64,000 bases of DNA from Bacteroidaceae bacterium (GTDB lineage: Bacteria > Bacteroidota > Bacteroidia > Bacteroidales > Bacteroidaceae). A program made the position numbers and the translations under genes. Below, in pieces: positions 7,289-16,776 of the stretch (position 1 is the stretch's first letter; each line of letters starts with the position of its first letter). The notes under the pieces are model-generated. The model made no database searches. It worked only from the letters and a program-made list of their open reading frames with translations, and was not told the origin of the DNA. The stretch is from contig JAFZGA010000005.1 in assembly GCA_017555585.1 (NCBI GenBank), forward strand, positions 1 through 64,000, written 5' to 3'.

Positions 7289-9727
7289 ATGAAAGTAATG
7301 AAATTCGGCGGAACATCTGTCGGTTCCGTAAACAGTATATTGAACCTCAAACGTATTGTCGAGGATGCAGCCGGGGATGGGAATGTAATTGTCGTTGTGT
7401 CGGCTCTCGGTGGTATAACCGACAAACTGATAAAGACAGCCGATATGGCGGTGAACAGTGATGAGGCTTTCAAGGAGGAGTTCCAGCAGATTGTGACACG
7501 TCACCACGAACTTATATACAGCGTCATACCATGTGAAGATAGGCGCAAAGAGTTGTTGATTGAGGTCGATAAGCTGCTTAATGAACTCAATAACATATAT
7601 CACGGTCTTGCGCTCATCAACAATATGTCGTCCAAGACTGAAGCTACAATCGTAAGCTATGGCGAGAGATTGTCGAGCCGTATTGTGGCTACATTGATAG
7701 ATGGTGCAGTGCGTTACAATGCACGTAAGTTCATAAAGACCGAGGTAAAGCGTGGCAACAACATCCTTGCAAGCGACGAGACCGAAAAACTGATACACGA
7801 ACATTTCGACAACAGTACCGAAAAGGTAATTATTGTTCCGGGCTTCATTTCGCAGGATAAGGATAGTGATGAGATTACAAATCTTGGACGTGGCGGTAGT
7901 GACTACACTGCGGCAATCATTGCGGCAACACTCAAAGCCGACATGCTTGAGATATGGACCGATGTCGACGGTTTCATGACTGCCGATCCACGTGTGATAA
8001 ACAATGCATATACGATACGCCACCTGAGCTATGTCGAGGCTACTGAACTTTGCAACTTCGGTGCAAAGGTTGTCTATCCGCCAACGATATATCCTGTTTT
8101 CAAGGCAAATATCCCGATAAAGATAAAGAATACTTTCAATCCCGACAGCGAAGGTACGATCATCGATGCCAACAGCGAGGACGAGGGAAGGCTCATTAAG
8201 GGTATATCAAGTATCAATGATACCGACCTGCTTACGGTTCAAGGATTGGGTATGGTGGGTATCGTGGGTGTGAACCACCGTATTTTCCGTGCGCTTGCGA
8301 ATGCAGGTATCAGTGTGTTCCTTGTGTCTCAGGCGTCGTCGGAGAACAGCACATCGCTCGGTCTGCGTCATGATGATTCTGCAAAGGCATGTGAGGTGCT
8401 CAACAAGGAGTTTGAGAAGGAGATATCTATGGGACTCATGGAGAGCGTCCATGCAACAGGTGATCTTTCGACTGTGGCAATTGTCGGTGAGAATATGCGC
8501 CATAACGCCGGTATTATCGGCAAACTTTTCCAGACTCTGGGCCGTAACGGTGTCAATGTGATTGCGTGTGCTCAGGGTGGCCAGGAGACCAATATTTCGT
8601 TTGTCATCAAATCCGACCTGCTGCGAAAGACACTGAACGTTATACACGATTCGTTCTTCTTGTCGGAATATAAGGTCCTTAACCTTTTCATATGCGGTAT
8701 AGGAACTGTTGGTGGAAGCCTCATAGAGCAGATTGCTTCGCAACAGGAAAAGCTGAAGCGCGAACATGGCCTGAAACTGAATATTGTGGGTATTGCCAAC
8801 AGTAGCCATGCGATATTCGACCGTGAGGGACTGGAACTCGATAACTATCGTGCCAGACTTGTCGAAAGCAAGGAGTGTAATCTTGACACCTTGCGTAAGG
8901 AGATTATAAAGATGAATATCTTCAACTCTGTTTTTGTTGATTGTACAGCCAATCCTAATGTGGCTTCATTGTACGGTGACATGCTTTCACATAATATCAG
9001 CGTTGTTGCAGCAAACAAGATTGCGGCTTCATCGGAGTATTCTACATATTGCAATCTTAAGCAGATTGCCCGTCAGCGTAACATCAAGTTCCTGTTCGAG
9101 ACAAATGTAGGTGCCGGATTGCCAATCATCAGTACCATCAACGATCTCATAAACAGTGGCGACAAGATCCTTAAGATTGAGGCTGTGTTGAGCGGTACAC
9201 TGAACTTCATATTCAACGTCCTCGGCAGTGACGTGCCGATGAGCAAGGCTGTCATGCTTGCAAAGGAGAAGGGATACAGCGAACCTGATCCACGTATCGA
9301 CCTCAGTGGCAAGGATGTTATAAGGAAACTGGTGATTCTTGCACGTGAGGCAGGGTATTCAATAGAGCAGGAGGATGTGGAGGCAAATCTATTCATTCCG
9401 CAGGAACTGTTCGACGGCTCGCTTGACAATTTCTGGGCTGAACTGCCCGGGCTCGATGAGCATTTTGAGACTGAACGCAAGAAACTTGTCGAGGAGAGAA
9501 AGCATTGGCGTTTCATTGCCAAGTACGAGAACGGAAAGGGTAGTGTGTCGTTGAGTAAGGTTGACGAATGTCATCCGTTCTATCATCTCGAGGGCAGCAA
9601 CAATATCATATTGCTTACAACCGAACGATACAAGGAGTATCCTATGCTCATCCAGGGATATGGTGCCGGCGCCGGTGTAACGGCAGCCGGTGTATTCGCC
9701 GATATCATGCGTATTGCAAATATCTGA
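7289..9727 (+). CDS. thrA: Bifunctional aspartokinase / homoserine dehydrogenase
   Basis: Catalyses the first and third steps of the aspartate pathway to threonine and methionine. The 812-residue fusion is full length. The aspartokinase half opens with MKVMKFGGTSVGS and carries GRGGSDYTAA (about 208-217) and WTDVDGFMTADPR. Two ACT regulatory repeats follow (about 310-460). The dehydrogenase half begins near 465 with the NADP motif FICGIGTVGG and carries VSGTLNF-type catalytic sequence (LSGTLNFIFN) and SEPDPRIDLSGKDV. Threonine feedback through the ACT repeats is known for this family. It stands alone between two terminators, without thrB or thrC beside it. Start by ATG at 7289. Confidence 0.97.
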   Translation: MKVMKFGGTSVGSVNSILNLKRIVEDAAGDGNVIVVVSALGGITDKLIKTADMAVNSDEAFKEEFQQIVTRHHELIYSVIPCEDRRKELLIEVDKLLNELNNIYHGLALINNMSSKTEATIVSYGERLSSRIVATLIDGAVRYNARKFIKTEVKRGNNILASDETEKLIHEHFDNSTEKVIIVPGFISQDKDSDEITNLGRGGSDYTAAIIAATLKADMLEIWTDVDGFMTADPRVINNAYTIRHLSYVEATELCNFGAKVVYPPTIYPVFKANIPIKIKNTFNPDSEGTIIDANSEDEGRLIKGISSINDTDLLTVQGLGMVGIVGVNHRIFRALANAGISVFLVSQASSENSTSLGLRHDDSAKACEVLNKEFEKEISMGLMESVHATGDLSTVAIVGENMRHNAGIIGKLFQTLGRNGVNVIACAQGGQETNISFVIKSDLLRKTLNVIHDSFFLSEYKVLNLFICGIGTVGGSLIEQIASQQEKLKREHGLKLNIVGIANSSHAIFDREGLELDNYRARLVESKECNLDTLRKEIIKMNIFNSVFVDCTANPNVASLYGDMLSHNISVVAANKIAASSEYSTYCNLKQIARQRNIKFLFETNVGAGLPIISTINDLINSGDKILKIEAVLSGTLNFIFNVLGSDVPMSKAVMLAKEKGYSEPDPRIDLSGKDVIRKLVILAREAGYSIEQEDVEANLFIPQELFDGSLDNFWAELPGLDEHFETERKKLVEERKHWRFIAKYENGKGSVSLSKVDECHPFYHLEGSNNIILLTTERYKEYPMLIQGYGAGAGVTAAGVFADIMRIANI

Positions 9728-9746
9728 TAGTATAAGGTATATGTGG

Positions 9747-9778
9747 TATCGCCCCAAAAAGTTACTTTTGGGGCGATA
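9747..9778. terminator. Bidirectional terminator between thrA and the sigma gene
   Basis: A perfect 13-bp stem (TATCGCCCCAAAA at 9747-9759 with 9766-9778, 6-base loop) lies between two convergent genes. The A and T ends let it serve both strands. Confidence 0.85.
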
Positions 9779-9781
9779 CTC

Positions 9782-10288
9782 TTATTTACGAAAGTCCTTC
9801 AGCAGAAATTGCAGTTGTTGGCGTGTGAAGAATATGCGGCTTTTGACTGTTCCGAGCGGCAGCCCAAGCCTGTCGGCTATCTCGCGGTATTTGAATCCTG
9901 ATATATGCATCAGAAAGGGAATCCTGTAATCGCGTGGCAAACTATGTACAACACGATATATCTCCTTGCTGTCGTAGCTGTTCTCGGTTATATAGTTCTC
10001 GAACTCATGTGGCTGGTTTATGTGAAAGAGATTGTCGGTGTGGTCTATGAATGTCTGGTCACGTACTACCTTGCGGTAGTTGTTTATGAAAATGTTGCGC
10101 ATTATGGTATAAACCCATCCCTTGAAGTTCGTGTCGGGAGTGTATTTGTCCATGTTTCCCAACGCCTTTAACGAGGTTTCCTGCAATAGATCGTTCGCCT
10201 CCTCCTTGTCTGCTGTCAACTTGTATGCAAAACGTTGCAAGTCTGATTGTATCTCCAGCAGTTCTCTCCTGAATTTTGCAGTATCCAC
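9782..10288 (-). CDS. ECF-type RNA polymerase sigma factor
   Basis: A 168-residue sigma-70 family factor with only regions 2 and 4. Region 2 includes EEANDLLQETSLKALGNMDK and the core contact FKGWVYTIMRNIFINNYRK. Region 4 is the helix-turn-helix FKYREIADRLGLPLGTVKSR followed by IFFTRQQL. The frame opens with GTG at 10288, and an in-frame stop a few codons upstream excludes a longer start. No anti-sigma gene is adjacent: the neighbours are thrA and the CotH protein. This separates it from SusC/D-linked ECF factors with a FecR partner. Related solitary ECF factors in Bacteroides respond to envelope or oxidative stress, but the target regulon here is unknown. Confidence 0.9.
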   Translation of the reverse strand: MDTAKFRRELLEIQSDLQRFAYKLTADKEEANDLLQETSLKALGNMDKYTPDTNFKGWVYTIMRNIFINNYRKVVRDQTFIDHTDNLFHINQPHEFENYITENSYDSKEIYRVVHSLPRDYRIPFLMHISGFKYREIADRLGLPLGTVKSRIFFTRQQLQFLLKDFRK

Positions 10289-10399
10289 TATATTTATGAT
10301 GTTTTAAAGAAGCAACAGCTTCTGATATTACTACTTTATAGTAAACAAAACAAAAACATCTTTTGTTTGTGGATATCTGTACTTTTTGAAACAAAAGTG

Positions 10400-10423
10400 A
10401 AAGGAGACGTTGCCGTCTCCTTT
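10400..10423 (-). terminator. Terminator after the CotH protein gene
   Basis: Perfect 10-bp stem AAAGGAGACG / CGTCTCCTTT with a TTGC loop, ten bases beyond the stop on the minus strand and followed there by a T-rich stretch. Confidence 0.8.
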
Positions 10424-10432
10424 CTTACTTGA

Positions 10433-13400
10433 TTATCGTACTACTACCTTTTCGCCATTTACTATGTAAACTCCGGCGGGTATTGCAATACGGGTTGTTC
10501 CCTTCTTGGTTCTGAAGCTACGTATCTTGCGACCGTCAACACTGTATATTGTAATATCCTGTGGCTCAAGTGATGTTATGCTGATGCATTCTCCACCTTC
10601 AATCAGTAGGTCAACTCCGTTGTAGTTTATACCGGTAGCCTGGCTGAACAGGATTTTGTGGTCGTTCAGGTGCAATTCGTTGTTTTCGTGGTCAACAAAA
10701 TAGGCGTTGCTTATCTTTACCATGCAATTCTCCTCATTGATGATCTCTAAAGAATTCAATATAAGTTCTATAAGAGGCATCCCGTCTGTTGAGAAGCAGT
10801 TGTCTTCATCGGAATATGCGATGACACGATATGCATTCTCTCCTATCTCGGTATATGAGAAATTGTGCTCTGATATAGCGTCGCTTTGTATGATGTCTAT
10901 CAGTGACATTCCCTCGGGGATTGTTATGTCAAACTGCATTGCTTTGTATTGCTCCTCGGTATATTCGAGCAGATTAAGCGAAGCAGACTGTACATCACCA
11001 ACCTCTATTACGATATCGTCTGAATAGAACTCGCCGATTGCTTGTGGTGTACTCAGCCAATATGCTACAGAAGGTGCATCGCCCTCTTCTACCAATGTCG
11101 CAATCATACGTGCATCATTCAGCTCTATTCTGCCGTTTTTGTCATGATCGGCTTTTGAGCTGCTGAACGATTCGTGTGTATTGCCATTCAGGTATGCTGT
11201 TACAAGTGCTACATCATGTATTGTTAGCTGGTTGTTGTTACTTACATCTCCGGCTAATGTGTAAATCAAATCGTTTATGTCATATTTGTCAAGGTTGTTG
11301 TATATGTAATTCGCTCTTTCTTGAATCCAGCTTTTATGGCGACTCTTGTCACTTTCTGCAAAGCCACATGAGCTGCCCCAAATGCTGGTGTTGTTTGTGA
11401 ATGAATTTTCGGCAAATGCATAATAGTGGTCAATATAGTCAAACAACTCGTCAATGCTGTTGTTGTTTATGAACTCAACCCAGGTCTTATAATAATATTT
11501 CTTGAATGATTCTACATTCAACAGGTCATTGAAGAATTTGTATCCGGATTCGGTTGACATATTGTAGTTGAATACGCTTGATGTCGTTCCGGAATAACAG
11601 TATTTGCTACCGTTTTCATATCCATATCCCCAGTCGAAATCCCAAATAGGTCCGAACTTGTATTTCGAACTGCTGCCATTCTCGTTCTCCTTGAACAGGA
11701 ATACGCTTTTAGGGTGTCCTAACTCTTGATTAAGCGAAAGGTCAATGGCGAGCATAAATCTTGCCAAAGCGTCCATATCCACCATGCCGTCAACATCTTT
11801 TCCTTGGTACAATGCGCTGCAGAATTCGTTGAATTGTGCAGGAATGTTCCTTTTGCGTGCAGTTACGTTAGGCGTTTCCGGGTCATTCAAGTCAGGCTCT
11901 TTTACAAATACAGGCAAATTGTAGCTGGAACTGTAGAACTTGTATTCGTCGTCTGAGTTGGTGTCAAGTTCAAGAAGATATCCGGTATCTTCATCAACAT
12001 CAACGCTGTTGTTAGCCAATCCTACTTTTTCGGTAAACATGTAGCTTCCCATGTATTCTCCGTTCATATATAGTTCAACAGGTACAATATGGTTGGTGTA
12101 TTCAGCTCCAGCCATTTGTCCAATCTTCATAGATATGGCATTTGCCATAAGTGAACCTTTTTGTGCATTGGCCAGCAGTACCCAGCTCTTTCCTTTTGTA
12201 AGTCCAAATGGTTTTACCTTTTCTTCGAATTTCAAGCGGTAAGGCTTCTTGCTATAGCTCCACGATGAATTTCCACGTCCTTTTATCTGTACTGAGTCCT
12301 CGAAGTTCTCATAGATGCCATAGCCTGTTATGCGGAATCTTGCATTGAGGTAGTAATCTTTGCTTGTGACAAAATATCCGCCATCAATGTCTATGTCAAT
12401 TCGTGGTACGGTAGGTGTATCTGTCAGCCAGTCTACTTTTACCTTGTAGCTATTTCCGTATGGAACGCGCTTTATCTCGTATTTCGCATCCTGAATCTTT
12501 ACGGGTGTGCCACTTGTGGATTCAATAACTTTCTTTATACGCAGTTCGGACAGTACAAGGTGGTTCTTGCTGTATTCTCCCTGAATCTGCAGGATCTTGA
12601 TTTTAGAATATTTCCCTCCTAAATCTATGGTATTCGATGTAAACTCTTGTCCGGCACCACCTCTTGGCATGTTGTCGGTTATGTAATCAAGTGTTCTGGC
12701 AAGTTTCCAGTTTACTCCATCGTTGCTCGCATATATATCCCAAATAAGTGGGTTGTATCCTGCTTGAGGGCGGCATTGGTAGTAGATCTGTATCTTTTCT
12801 AGGGCCTCGGGCAAATCAATGGTTATATATGTGTTTACATTTAAAGTAGCATTATTTGCACTTCCGTTAGTGGAGTGGAATATTGTCCTTGAATTATTGT
12901 CGAGCAGATTCTCCAAGCCTTCGTTTGAATTTACTGAAGGCTTGTTTGTGTATAGCATGTCTGCTGTAAGTGGTACGTCTACTATTTGTGTGTCTGTGGT
13001 AGGGTCGGTCCATATCTCGTCCTGGACTTTTACATTCTTGATAATGTTGTATCCAGGGTATGTTACATGGTATGTAACAGGCTCTTTAAAGCTCTGGCGA
13101 GTCTCTTTGCTCACTTGCAGAACTGTGTCGACATATGCAACAGCTTTGTCGTCACTGAGTGTGAAACTTGCAGTAAGCCATTTGCCTATGGCGTTCAGAC
13201 GGAAATTGATATTTCCTGTTACCGGCTCAGCAATGGCATCGACATGCAGATTCGGATTGTATTTGTTGTTGAACTTGTATGTTTCCATAGTCGGCAGTGA
13301 AGGCTTGACTTTGGAACAACTGCTATACTCTTTTTTCTCATAATAAACCATTTCACCCTCTTTCAATGGAATGTACAATCTTCCATTTTCAATGTAATGT

Positions 13401-15118
13401 TCTCCATCCATGATGGACTTTGCATATGCGTCAATGTTTCCGTTTGACAAATATACAAACAGTATATCCTCTTCAGTTGTATCTTCTTCCTCCTCTTCTT
13501 TGTCGGGAGTGGTTGTTTCTGTTATCTTTGTGTTTTCGAACAACTCTATGTCTCGTTCAATCTGATTGTAAATGGCCTCGTATTCTTCTATGGAGTATCT
13601 GTGACTCTGTGCATTGGTTATGGTCTCCTGTAAACTCTCAAGCATGCTTCTTGAAGTTTCAGGGTATGTGTCTTTGATGTAGTAAGGGTATGAAGAGAAC
13701 TGTGCGTTTGATGCTATCGTATTTATCAGCTCGCTATAATGGGCGAGTTTTGTTGCGACGTAGTCTGACAGCACTTCCAACAATTCATCTTTCTCTCTCA
13801 CGATGTCGCTGACTGTTATATCTGATGCGGTCATGAAAGTACGTGTCTCGGCTATCTTGCTTTCCAATATGGCATCTTCATTGTTCTTGCAATAGATGTC
13901 ATAGCTGCCAATGTAACTTGTAGCTTTATTTATTGTACTATTTAGTATTACCTCGGCAATCTTTTGTATTGTAAAAACATTTACAGCTTCTTTGTCGACT
14001 TCAGCCTTGTATATCGACCAATTGAAGGCTATGGGTAGCGAGTAACCTTTTGTGTAATCACCGTTTTCGAGATAATTCTTGTGTTCAAGGTCGAAAGTCT
14101 TCATTTTGGCCACAACGTCGTCGCGCATCTCAGCTCCTACATATAGTGTAATAGGTGAATTGTTATATGTACTTTCATAGCACATGCCAAAATATCCGCC
14201 AGCAATTGGTGTGAAATCAACTACAGCGGCATCTTCTATGTTTGTAGTGCTGTATTGCCAACCATTCAATCCGTTGTACTCACTACCTGAATCATGCAGG
14301 AATTTGCCTGCCACGGGCCAGTATACAAGGTATTTGCCGTCTTCATAAGGAATGAGTTGCATTATGTGGCTTGAATTGGCTTCCTTGTCACCTGCTTCTG
14401 CACACTGCATGAAGATTGGACCACTTCCTGAGTATGTGCTTCCATTAGCTGCGTTGAAGTATGTTGTAGCGTTTCCTTTGAGGACAAATAATTGCTCCTT
14501 GTCGGCCATTACATCTTCTGAGGTTACGGCATTGCCAATTGTCATTTCTGCTTTATTGTCACTTGGAATGTATTCTGTACCCAGTGTGATACCTACAGCT
14601 GTAGGGATGTTTTTATCTGTACCAAGACGTGTTGTCCATTCTAAACTGAACGAAGATACCTTGCGTGAAAGTATAAGTTCGACATAATGGTAATCGGCTA
14701 CAGCAGGGACACTCCACATTGAATGAAAATAGCTTTTAATGTCATTGTCACTCAAAGCTGGCAAACCATCTCCGTCTTCATCTCCTGAAAGCGTATTGTG
14801 GTCGGCATTAGAGCGCGCTGTGTATGTAACTTCGTTGCCGTTGCCATCGTAAACTTTTAGTCCCGAAAGTGCGAAAGTGACATTATTGCCATCTGGATTT
14901 TCATTGGATTTTGTGCCGGTTACGGTAATTCTTATTATATCCAGTGTTCCGCCAGGGGTGAATACCGTTGAATTGTATGTGTAATACATTTCTCCGTAAT
15001 ACGTGTTGGATTCTCCGGGCAAACCATTTGTAGTATTCAGTGTTGCAGACCAGTTTTGTGATTTGATACCGGTAAATGATAACGCTGATAAACAAATCAG
15101 CAATAAAAACTTTTTCAT
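10433..15118 (-). CDS. Secreted CotH-kinase protein with discoidin and dockerin-like domains
   Basis: A 1,561-residue exported protein. A signal peptide (MKKFLLLICLSALSFTGIKSQ) is followed by a long N-terminal region without clear homology and an acidic linker (EEEEED, about 540). A discoidin-like F5/8 carbohydrate-binding segment lies near 756-843 (IWDIYASNDGVNWKLART). A CotH domain (about 905-1270) shows VQIKGRGNSSWSY near 945 and GPIWDFDWGYG near 1158. Two dockerin-like calcium loops follow near 1290-1346 (GDVSNNNQLTIHDV, DHDKNGRIELND). The C-terminus (IYSVDGRKIRSF ... GVYIVNGEKVVVR) looks like a Bacteroidota sorting or anchoring domain. CotH proteins in spore formers are atypical protein kinases; the role in Bacteroidota is unknown. 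It has its own promoter and terminator. Confidence 0.85.
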   Translation of the reverse strand: MKKFLLLICLSALSFTGIKSQNWSATLNTTNGLPGESNTYYGEMYYTYNSTVFTPGGTLDIIRITVTGTKSNENPDGNNVTFALSGLKVYDGNGNEVTYTARSNADHNTLSGDEDGDGLPALSDNDIKSYFHSMWSVPAVADYHYVELILSRKVSSFSLEWTTRLGTDKNIPTAVGITLGTEYIPSDNKAEMTIGNAVTSEDVMADKEQLFVLKGNATTYFNAANGSTYSGSGPIFMQCAEAGDKEANSSHIMQLIPYEDGKYLVYWPVAGKFLHDSGSEYNGLNGWQYSTTNIEDAAVVDFTPIAGGYFGMCYESTYNNSPITLYVGAEMRDDVVAKMKTFDLEHKNYLENGDYTKGYSLPIAFNWSIYKAEVDKEAVNVFTIQKIAEVILNSTINKATSYIGSYDIYCKNNEDAILESKIAETRTFMTASDITVSDIVREKDELLEVLSDYVATKLAHYSELINTIASNAQFSSYPYYIKDTYPETSRSMLESLQETITNAQSHRYSIEEYEAIYNQIERDIELFENTKITETTTPDKEEEEEDTTEEDILFVYLSNGNIDAYAKSIMDGEHYIENGRLYIPLKEGEMVYYEKKEYSSCSKVKPSLPTMETYKFNNKYNPNLHVDAIAEPVTGNINFRLNAIGKWLTASFTLSDDKAVAYVDTVLQVSKETRQSFKEPVTYHVTYPGYNIIKNVKVQDEIWTDPTTDTQIVDVPLTADMLYTNKPSVNSNEGLENLLDNNSRTIFHSTNGSANNATLNVNTYITIDLPEALEKIQIYYQCRPQAGYNPLIWDIYASNDGVNWKLARTLDYITDNMPRGGAGQEFTSNTIDLGGKYSKIKILQIQGEYSKNHLVLSELRIKKVIESTSGTPVKIQDAKYEIKRVPYGNSYKVKVDWLTDTPTVPRIDIDIDGGYFVTSKDYYLNARFRITGYGIYENFEDSVQIKGRGNSSWSYSKKPYRLKFEEKVKPFGLTKGKSWVLLANAQKGSLMANAISMKIGQMAGAEYTNHIVPVELYMNGEYMGSYMFTEKVGLANNSVDVDEDTGYLLELDTNSDDEYKFYSSSYNLPVFVKEPDLNDPETPNVTARKRNIPAQFNEFCSALYQGKDVDGMVDMDALARFMLAIDLSLNQELGHPKSVFLFKENENGSSSKYKFGPIWDFDWGYGYENGSKYCYSGTTSSVFNYNMSTESGYKFFNDLLNVESFKKYYYKTWVEFINNNSIDELFDYIDHYYAFAENSFTNNTSIWGSSCGFAESDKSRHKSWIQERANYIYNNLDKYDINDLIYTLAGDVSNNNQLTIHDVALVTAYLNGNTHESFSSSKADHDKNGRIELNDARMIATLVEEGDAPSVAYWLSTPQAIGEFYSDDIVIEVGDVQSASLNLLEYTEEQYKAMQFDITIPEGMSLIDIIQSDAISEHNFSYTEIGENAYRVIAYSDEDNCFSTDGMPLIELILNSLEIINEENCMVKISNAYFVDHENNELHLNDHKILFSQATGINYNGVDLLIEGGECISITSLEPQDITIYSVDGRKIRSFRTKKGTTRIAIPAGVYIVNGEKVVVR

Positions 15119-15184
15119 GGTATAGTGTTTAATGTTCTTCTAAAATTGTACACAGTCTTGTTGTTGAAGACTATATGCCAATAT

Positions 15185-15217
15185 GCAAAGTAATGAATTT
15201 GACGTTTATTTTTCAAC
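15185..15217 (-). promoter_or_regulatory. Promoter for the CotH protein gene
   Basis: On the minus strand, GTTG (15217-15214), 20 bases, then TTACTTTGC (15193-15185), a near match to TTG / TAnnTTTGC. The predicted leader to the ATG at 15118 is about 60 bases. Confidence 0.55.
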
Positions 15218-15287
15218 AAAAATAATGTATTTTTTATGTATATTGTTATTTTTATATATAAATGGTTTATTTTAATCGGTAAAATAC

Positions 15288-15295
15288 TAAATTTG
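15288..15295 (+). promoter_or_regulatory. -7 element for pdxB
   Basis: TAAATTTG matches TAnnTTTG and lies about 29 bases before the pdxB ATG. The -33 position is weak (GGTT). The surrounding 15218-15320 is AT-rich and holds nothing else that I can see. Confidence 0.45.
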
Positions 15296-15323
15296 TTTCA
15301 TTCTCAACATAAAAAACGGATTG

Positions 15324-16355
15324 ATGAAGGTTGTTATAGATGAAAAGATCCCATATTTGAAGGATGCTCTTCAATGTATGGGGTGTGATGTGGTGGCGAA
15401 GCCCGGTGTCAGAATAGACAGGAATGATGTTACAGATGCAACAGCTCTGTTTGTGCGTACAAGAACCCGTTGTAATAAAGAACTTCTTGAGGGCTCATCT
15501 GTACGTTTTATAGGTACAGCAACAATCGGATATGACCATATCGATACTGGCTATTGTAAAAGCAGGGGGATTGTTTGGAAAAATGCGGCAGGCTGCAATG
15601 CCGATGCTGTCTTGCAGTATGTACAGTCTGTTATTTATGAGTGGAAGCAATTTGTTGAGGGGATCTCGATAGGTGTTGTTGGTGTTGGAGAAATAGGTTC
15701 CAGAGTCGCAGATTGGGCTGCAGCTGCCGGCATGAATGTCTACAGGAATGACCCGCCTAAAGCTGCGCAAGGTGTTGATGGGCTTGTGTCACTTGAAGAG
15801 ATTGCCGAGAAATGTGATATAATAACTTTTCACCCTACTTTGGAGCGCGATGGGGATTATCCTACGTTTCATCTTGCAGACAAGAGATTCTTTGATTCCC
15901 TTAAAAAATGTGGATTGCTGATAAATGCTTCACGAGGTGAGGTTGTGGATAACAGTGCTTTGCTTGTAGCATTGGAAGAATCAAAAGTAGGCTCTGTGGC
16001 TCTTGACGTGTGGGAAAATGAGCCGGAGGTTGATCGCGGGCTTCTTGAAAAAGCTTTTGTTGCCACACCGCATATTGCCGGTTATTCGGCTGAGGGTAAA
16101 CTGAATGCGACAAGAATGGTGCTTGAGGGTTTTGCCGATTTTGTCGGTTATAAGGAACAGATAGAGCTTGTTGCGTTGCCTGCGCCTGATGATTTCAATG
16201 TCGTGGCTACGTGCGAACGTGATGCTCTTTTGCACATATACTCACCATTGTATGATACGGCATTGCTCAAAGAAAATCCTGATAAATTCGAGAGTCTAAG
16301 GAACTGTTACAAACTGCGCCGTGAGCCGTGTTCTTATAAAATTGTGTTAAAATAG
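15324..16355 (+). CDS. pdxB: 4-phosphoerythronate dehydrogenase
   Basis: Second step of the DXP-independent route to pyridoxal 5'-phosphate: oxidises 4-phosphoerythronate with NAD. The 343-residue chain is a D-2-hydroxyacid dehydrogenase. NAD motif GVVGVGEIGSR lies near residue 117. Catalytic segments are INASRGEVVD (Arg), WENEPEVD (Glu) and VATPHIAGYSAEGK (His). The SAEGK context and the short C-terminal tail are typical of PdxB rather than SerA. A TTG lies one codon upstream at 15321, but the ATG at 15324 (MKVVIDEKIPYL) is the natural start. It stands alone, and an inverted repeat follows at 16372. Confidence 0.93.
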   Translation: MKVVIDEKIPYLKDALQCMGCDVVAKPGVRIDRNDVTDATALFVRTRTRCNKELLEGSSVRFIGTATIGYDHIDTGYCKSRGIVWKNAAGCNADAVLQYVQSVIYEWKQFVEGISIGVVGVGEIGSRVADWAAAAGMNVYRNDPPKAAQGVDGLVSLEEIAEKCDIITFHPTLERDGDYPTFHLADKRFFDSLKKCGLLINASRGEVVDNSALLVALEESKVGSVALDVWENEPEVDRGLLEKAFVATPHIAGYSAEGKLNATRMVLEGFADFVGYKEQIELVALPAPDDFNVVATCERDALLHIYSPLYDTALLKENPDKFESLRNCYKLRREPCSYKIVLK

Positions 16356-16371
16356 GGTCTTTTTTTATGCG

Positions 16372-16404
16372 TTTTTGCACAAATGGATATTAAATGTGCA
16401 AAAA
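16372..16404 (+). terminator. Inverted repeat after pdxB
   Basis: TTTTTGCACA (16372-16381) and TGTGCAAAAA (16395-16404) form a 10-bp perfect stem with a 13-base loop, 16 bases after the pdxB stop. It is a likely terminator, though no clean T run follows. It could equally be an operator for acpP. Confidence 0.5.
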
Positions 16405-16429
16405 ATATGCTAAATTTTTCCTCTCTTTT

Positions 16430-16460
16430 TTTGCAGTTCATTATTTTTATCATATTTTTG
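16430..16460 (+). promoter_or_regulatory. Promoter for acpP-fabF-rnc
   Basis: TTTG at 16430-16433, a 19-base spacer, then TATTTTTG at 16453-16460: a good Bacteroidota promoter. It gives a leader of about 32 bases before the acpP ATG. Confidence 0.7.
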
Positions 16461-16497
16461 TGGCAGATAATTTTTAATCTTTTAAAAAATTACAACT

Positions 16498-16740
16498 ATG
16501 TCAGAAATTGAAGCAAGAGTAAAAGCTATTATTGTTGAGAAATTTGGTGTTTCAGAATCAGAGGTAACTTCTGATGCTAACTTTACAAATGATTTGAGCG
16601 CAGACTCTTTGGATAGAGTAGAGCTTATCATGGAGATCGAGGACGAGTTCGGTATCTCTATTCCGGAGGAGTTGGCCGAGAAAATCTCAACAGTAGGTGA
16701 TGCTGTGAAATTCGTAGAGGAGAAAGTTGCTGAGAAATAA
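16498..16740 (+). CDS. acpP: Acyl carrier protein
   Basis: An 80-residue acidic four-helix carrier that holds growing acyl chains on a phosphopantetheine arm during fatty acid synthesis. The attachment serine is S37 in [13 protein letters not shown]. Length, acidity and the conserved [11 protein letters not shown] helix are all standard. It is followed 36 bases later by fabF, and in turn by rnc, an arrangement common in Bacteroidota. Codon use is that of a highly expressed gene. The phosphopantetheine comes from coenzyme A, whose synthesis gene coaD is also in the window (34672-35112). Confidence 0.98.
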   Translation: MSEIEARVKAIIVEKFGVSESEVTSDANFTNDLSADSLDRVELIMEIEDEFGISIPEELAEKISTVGDAVKFVEEKVAEK

Positions 16741-16776
16741 TTCTCACTCCTCCTTTATATCACTAACAATTCTATT

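Noticed and set aside
15321..15323. TTG start one codon before pdxB
   Set aside because: The adjacent ATG at 15324 is the simpler and usual start.
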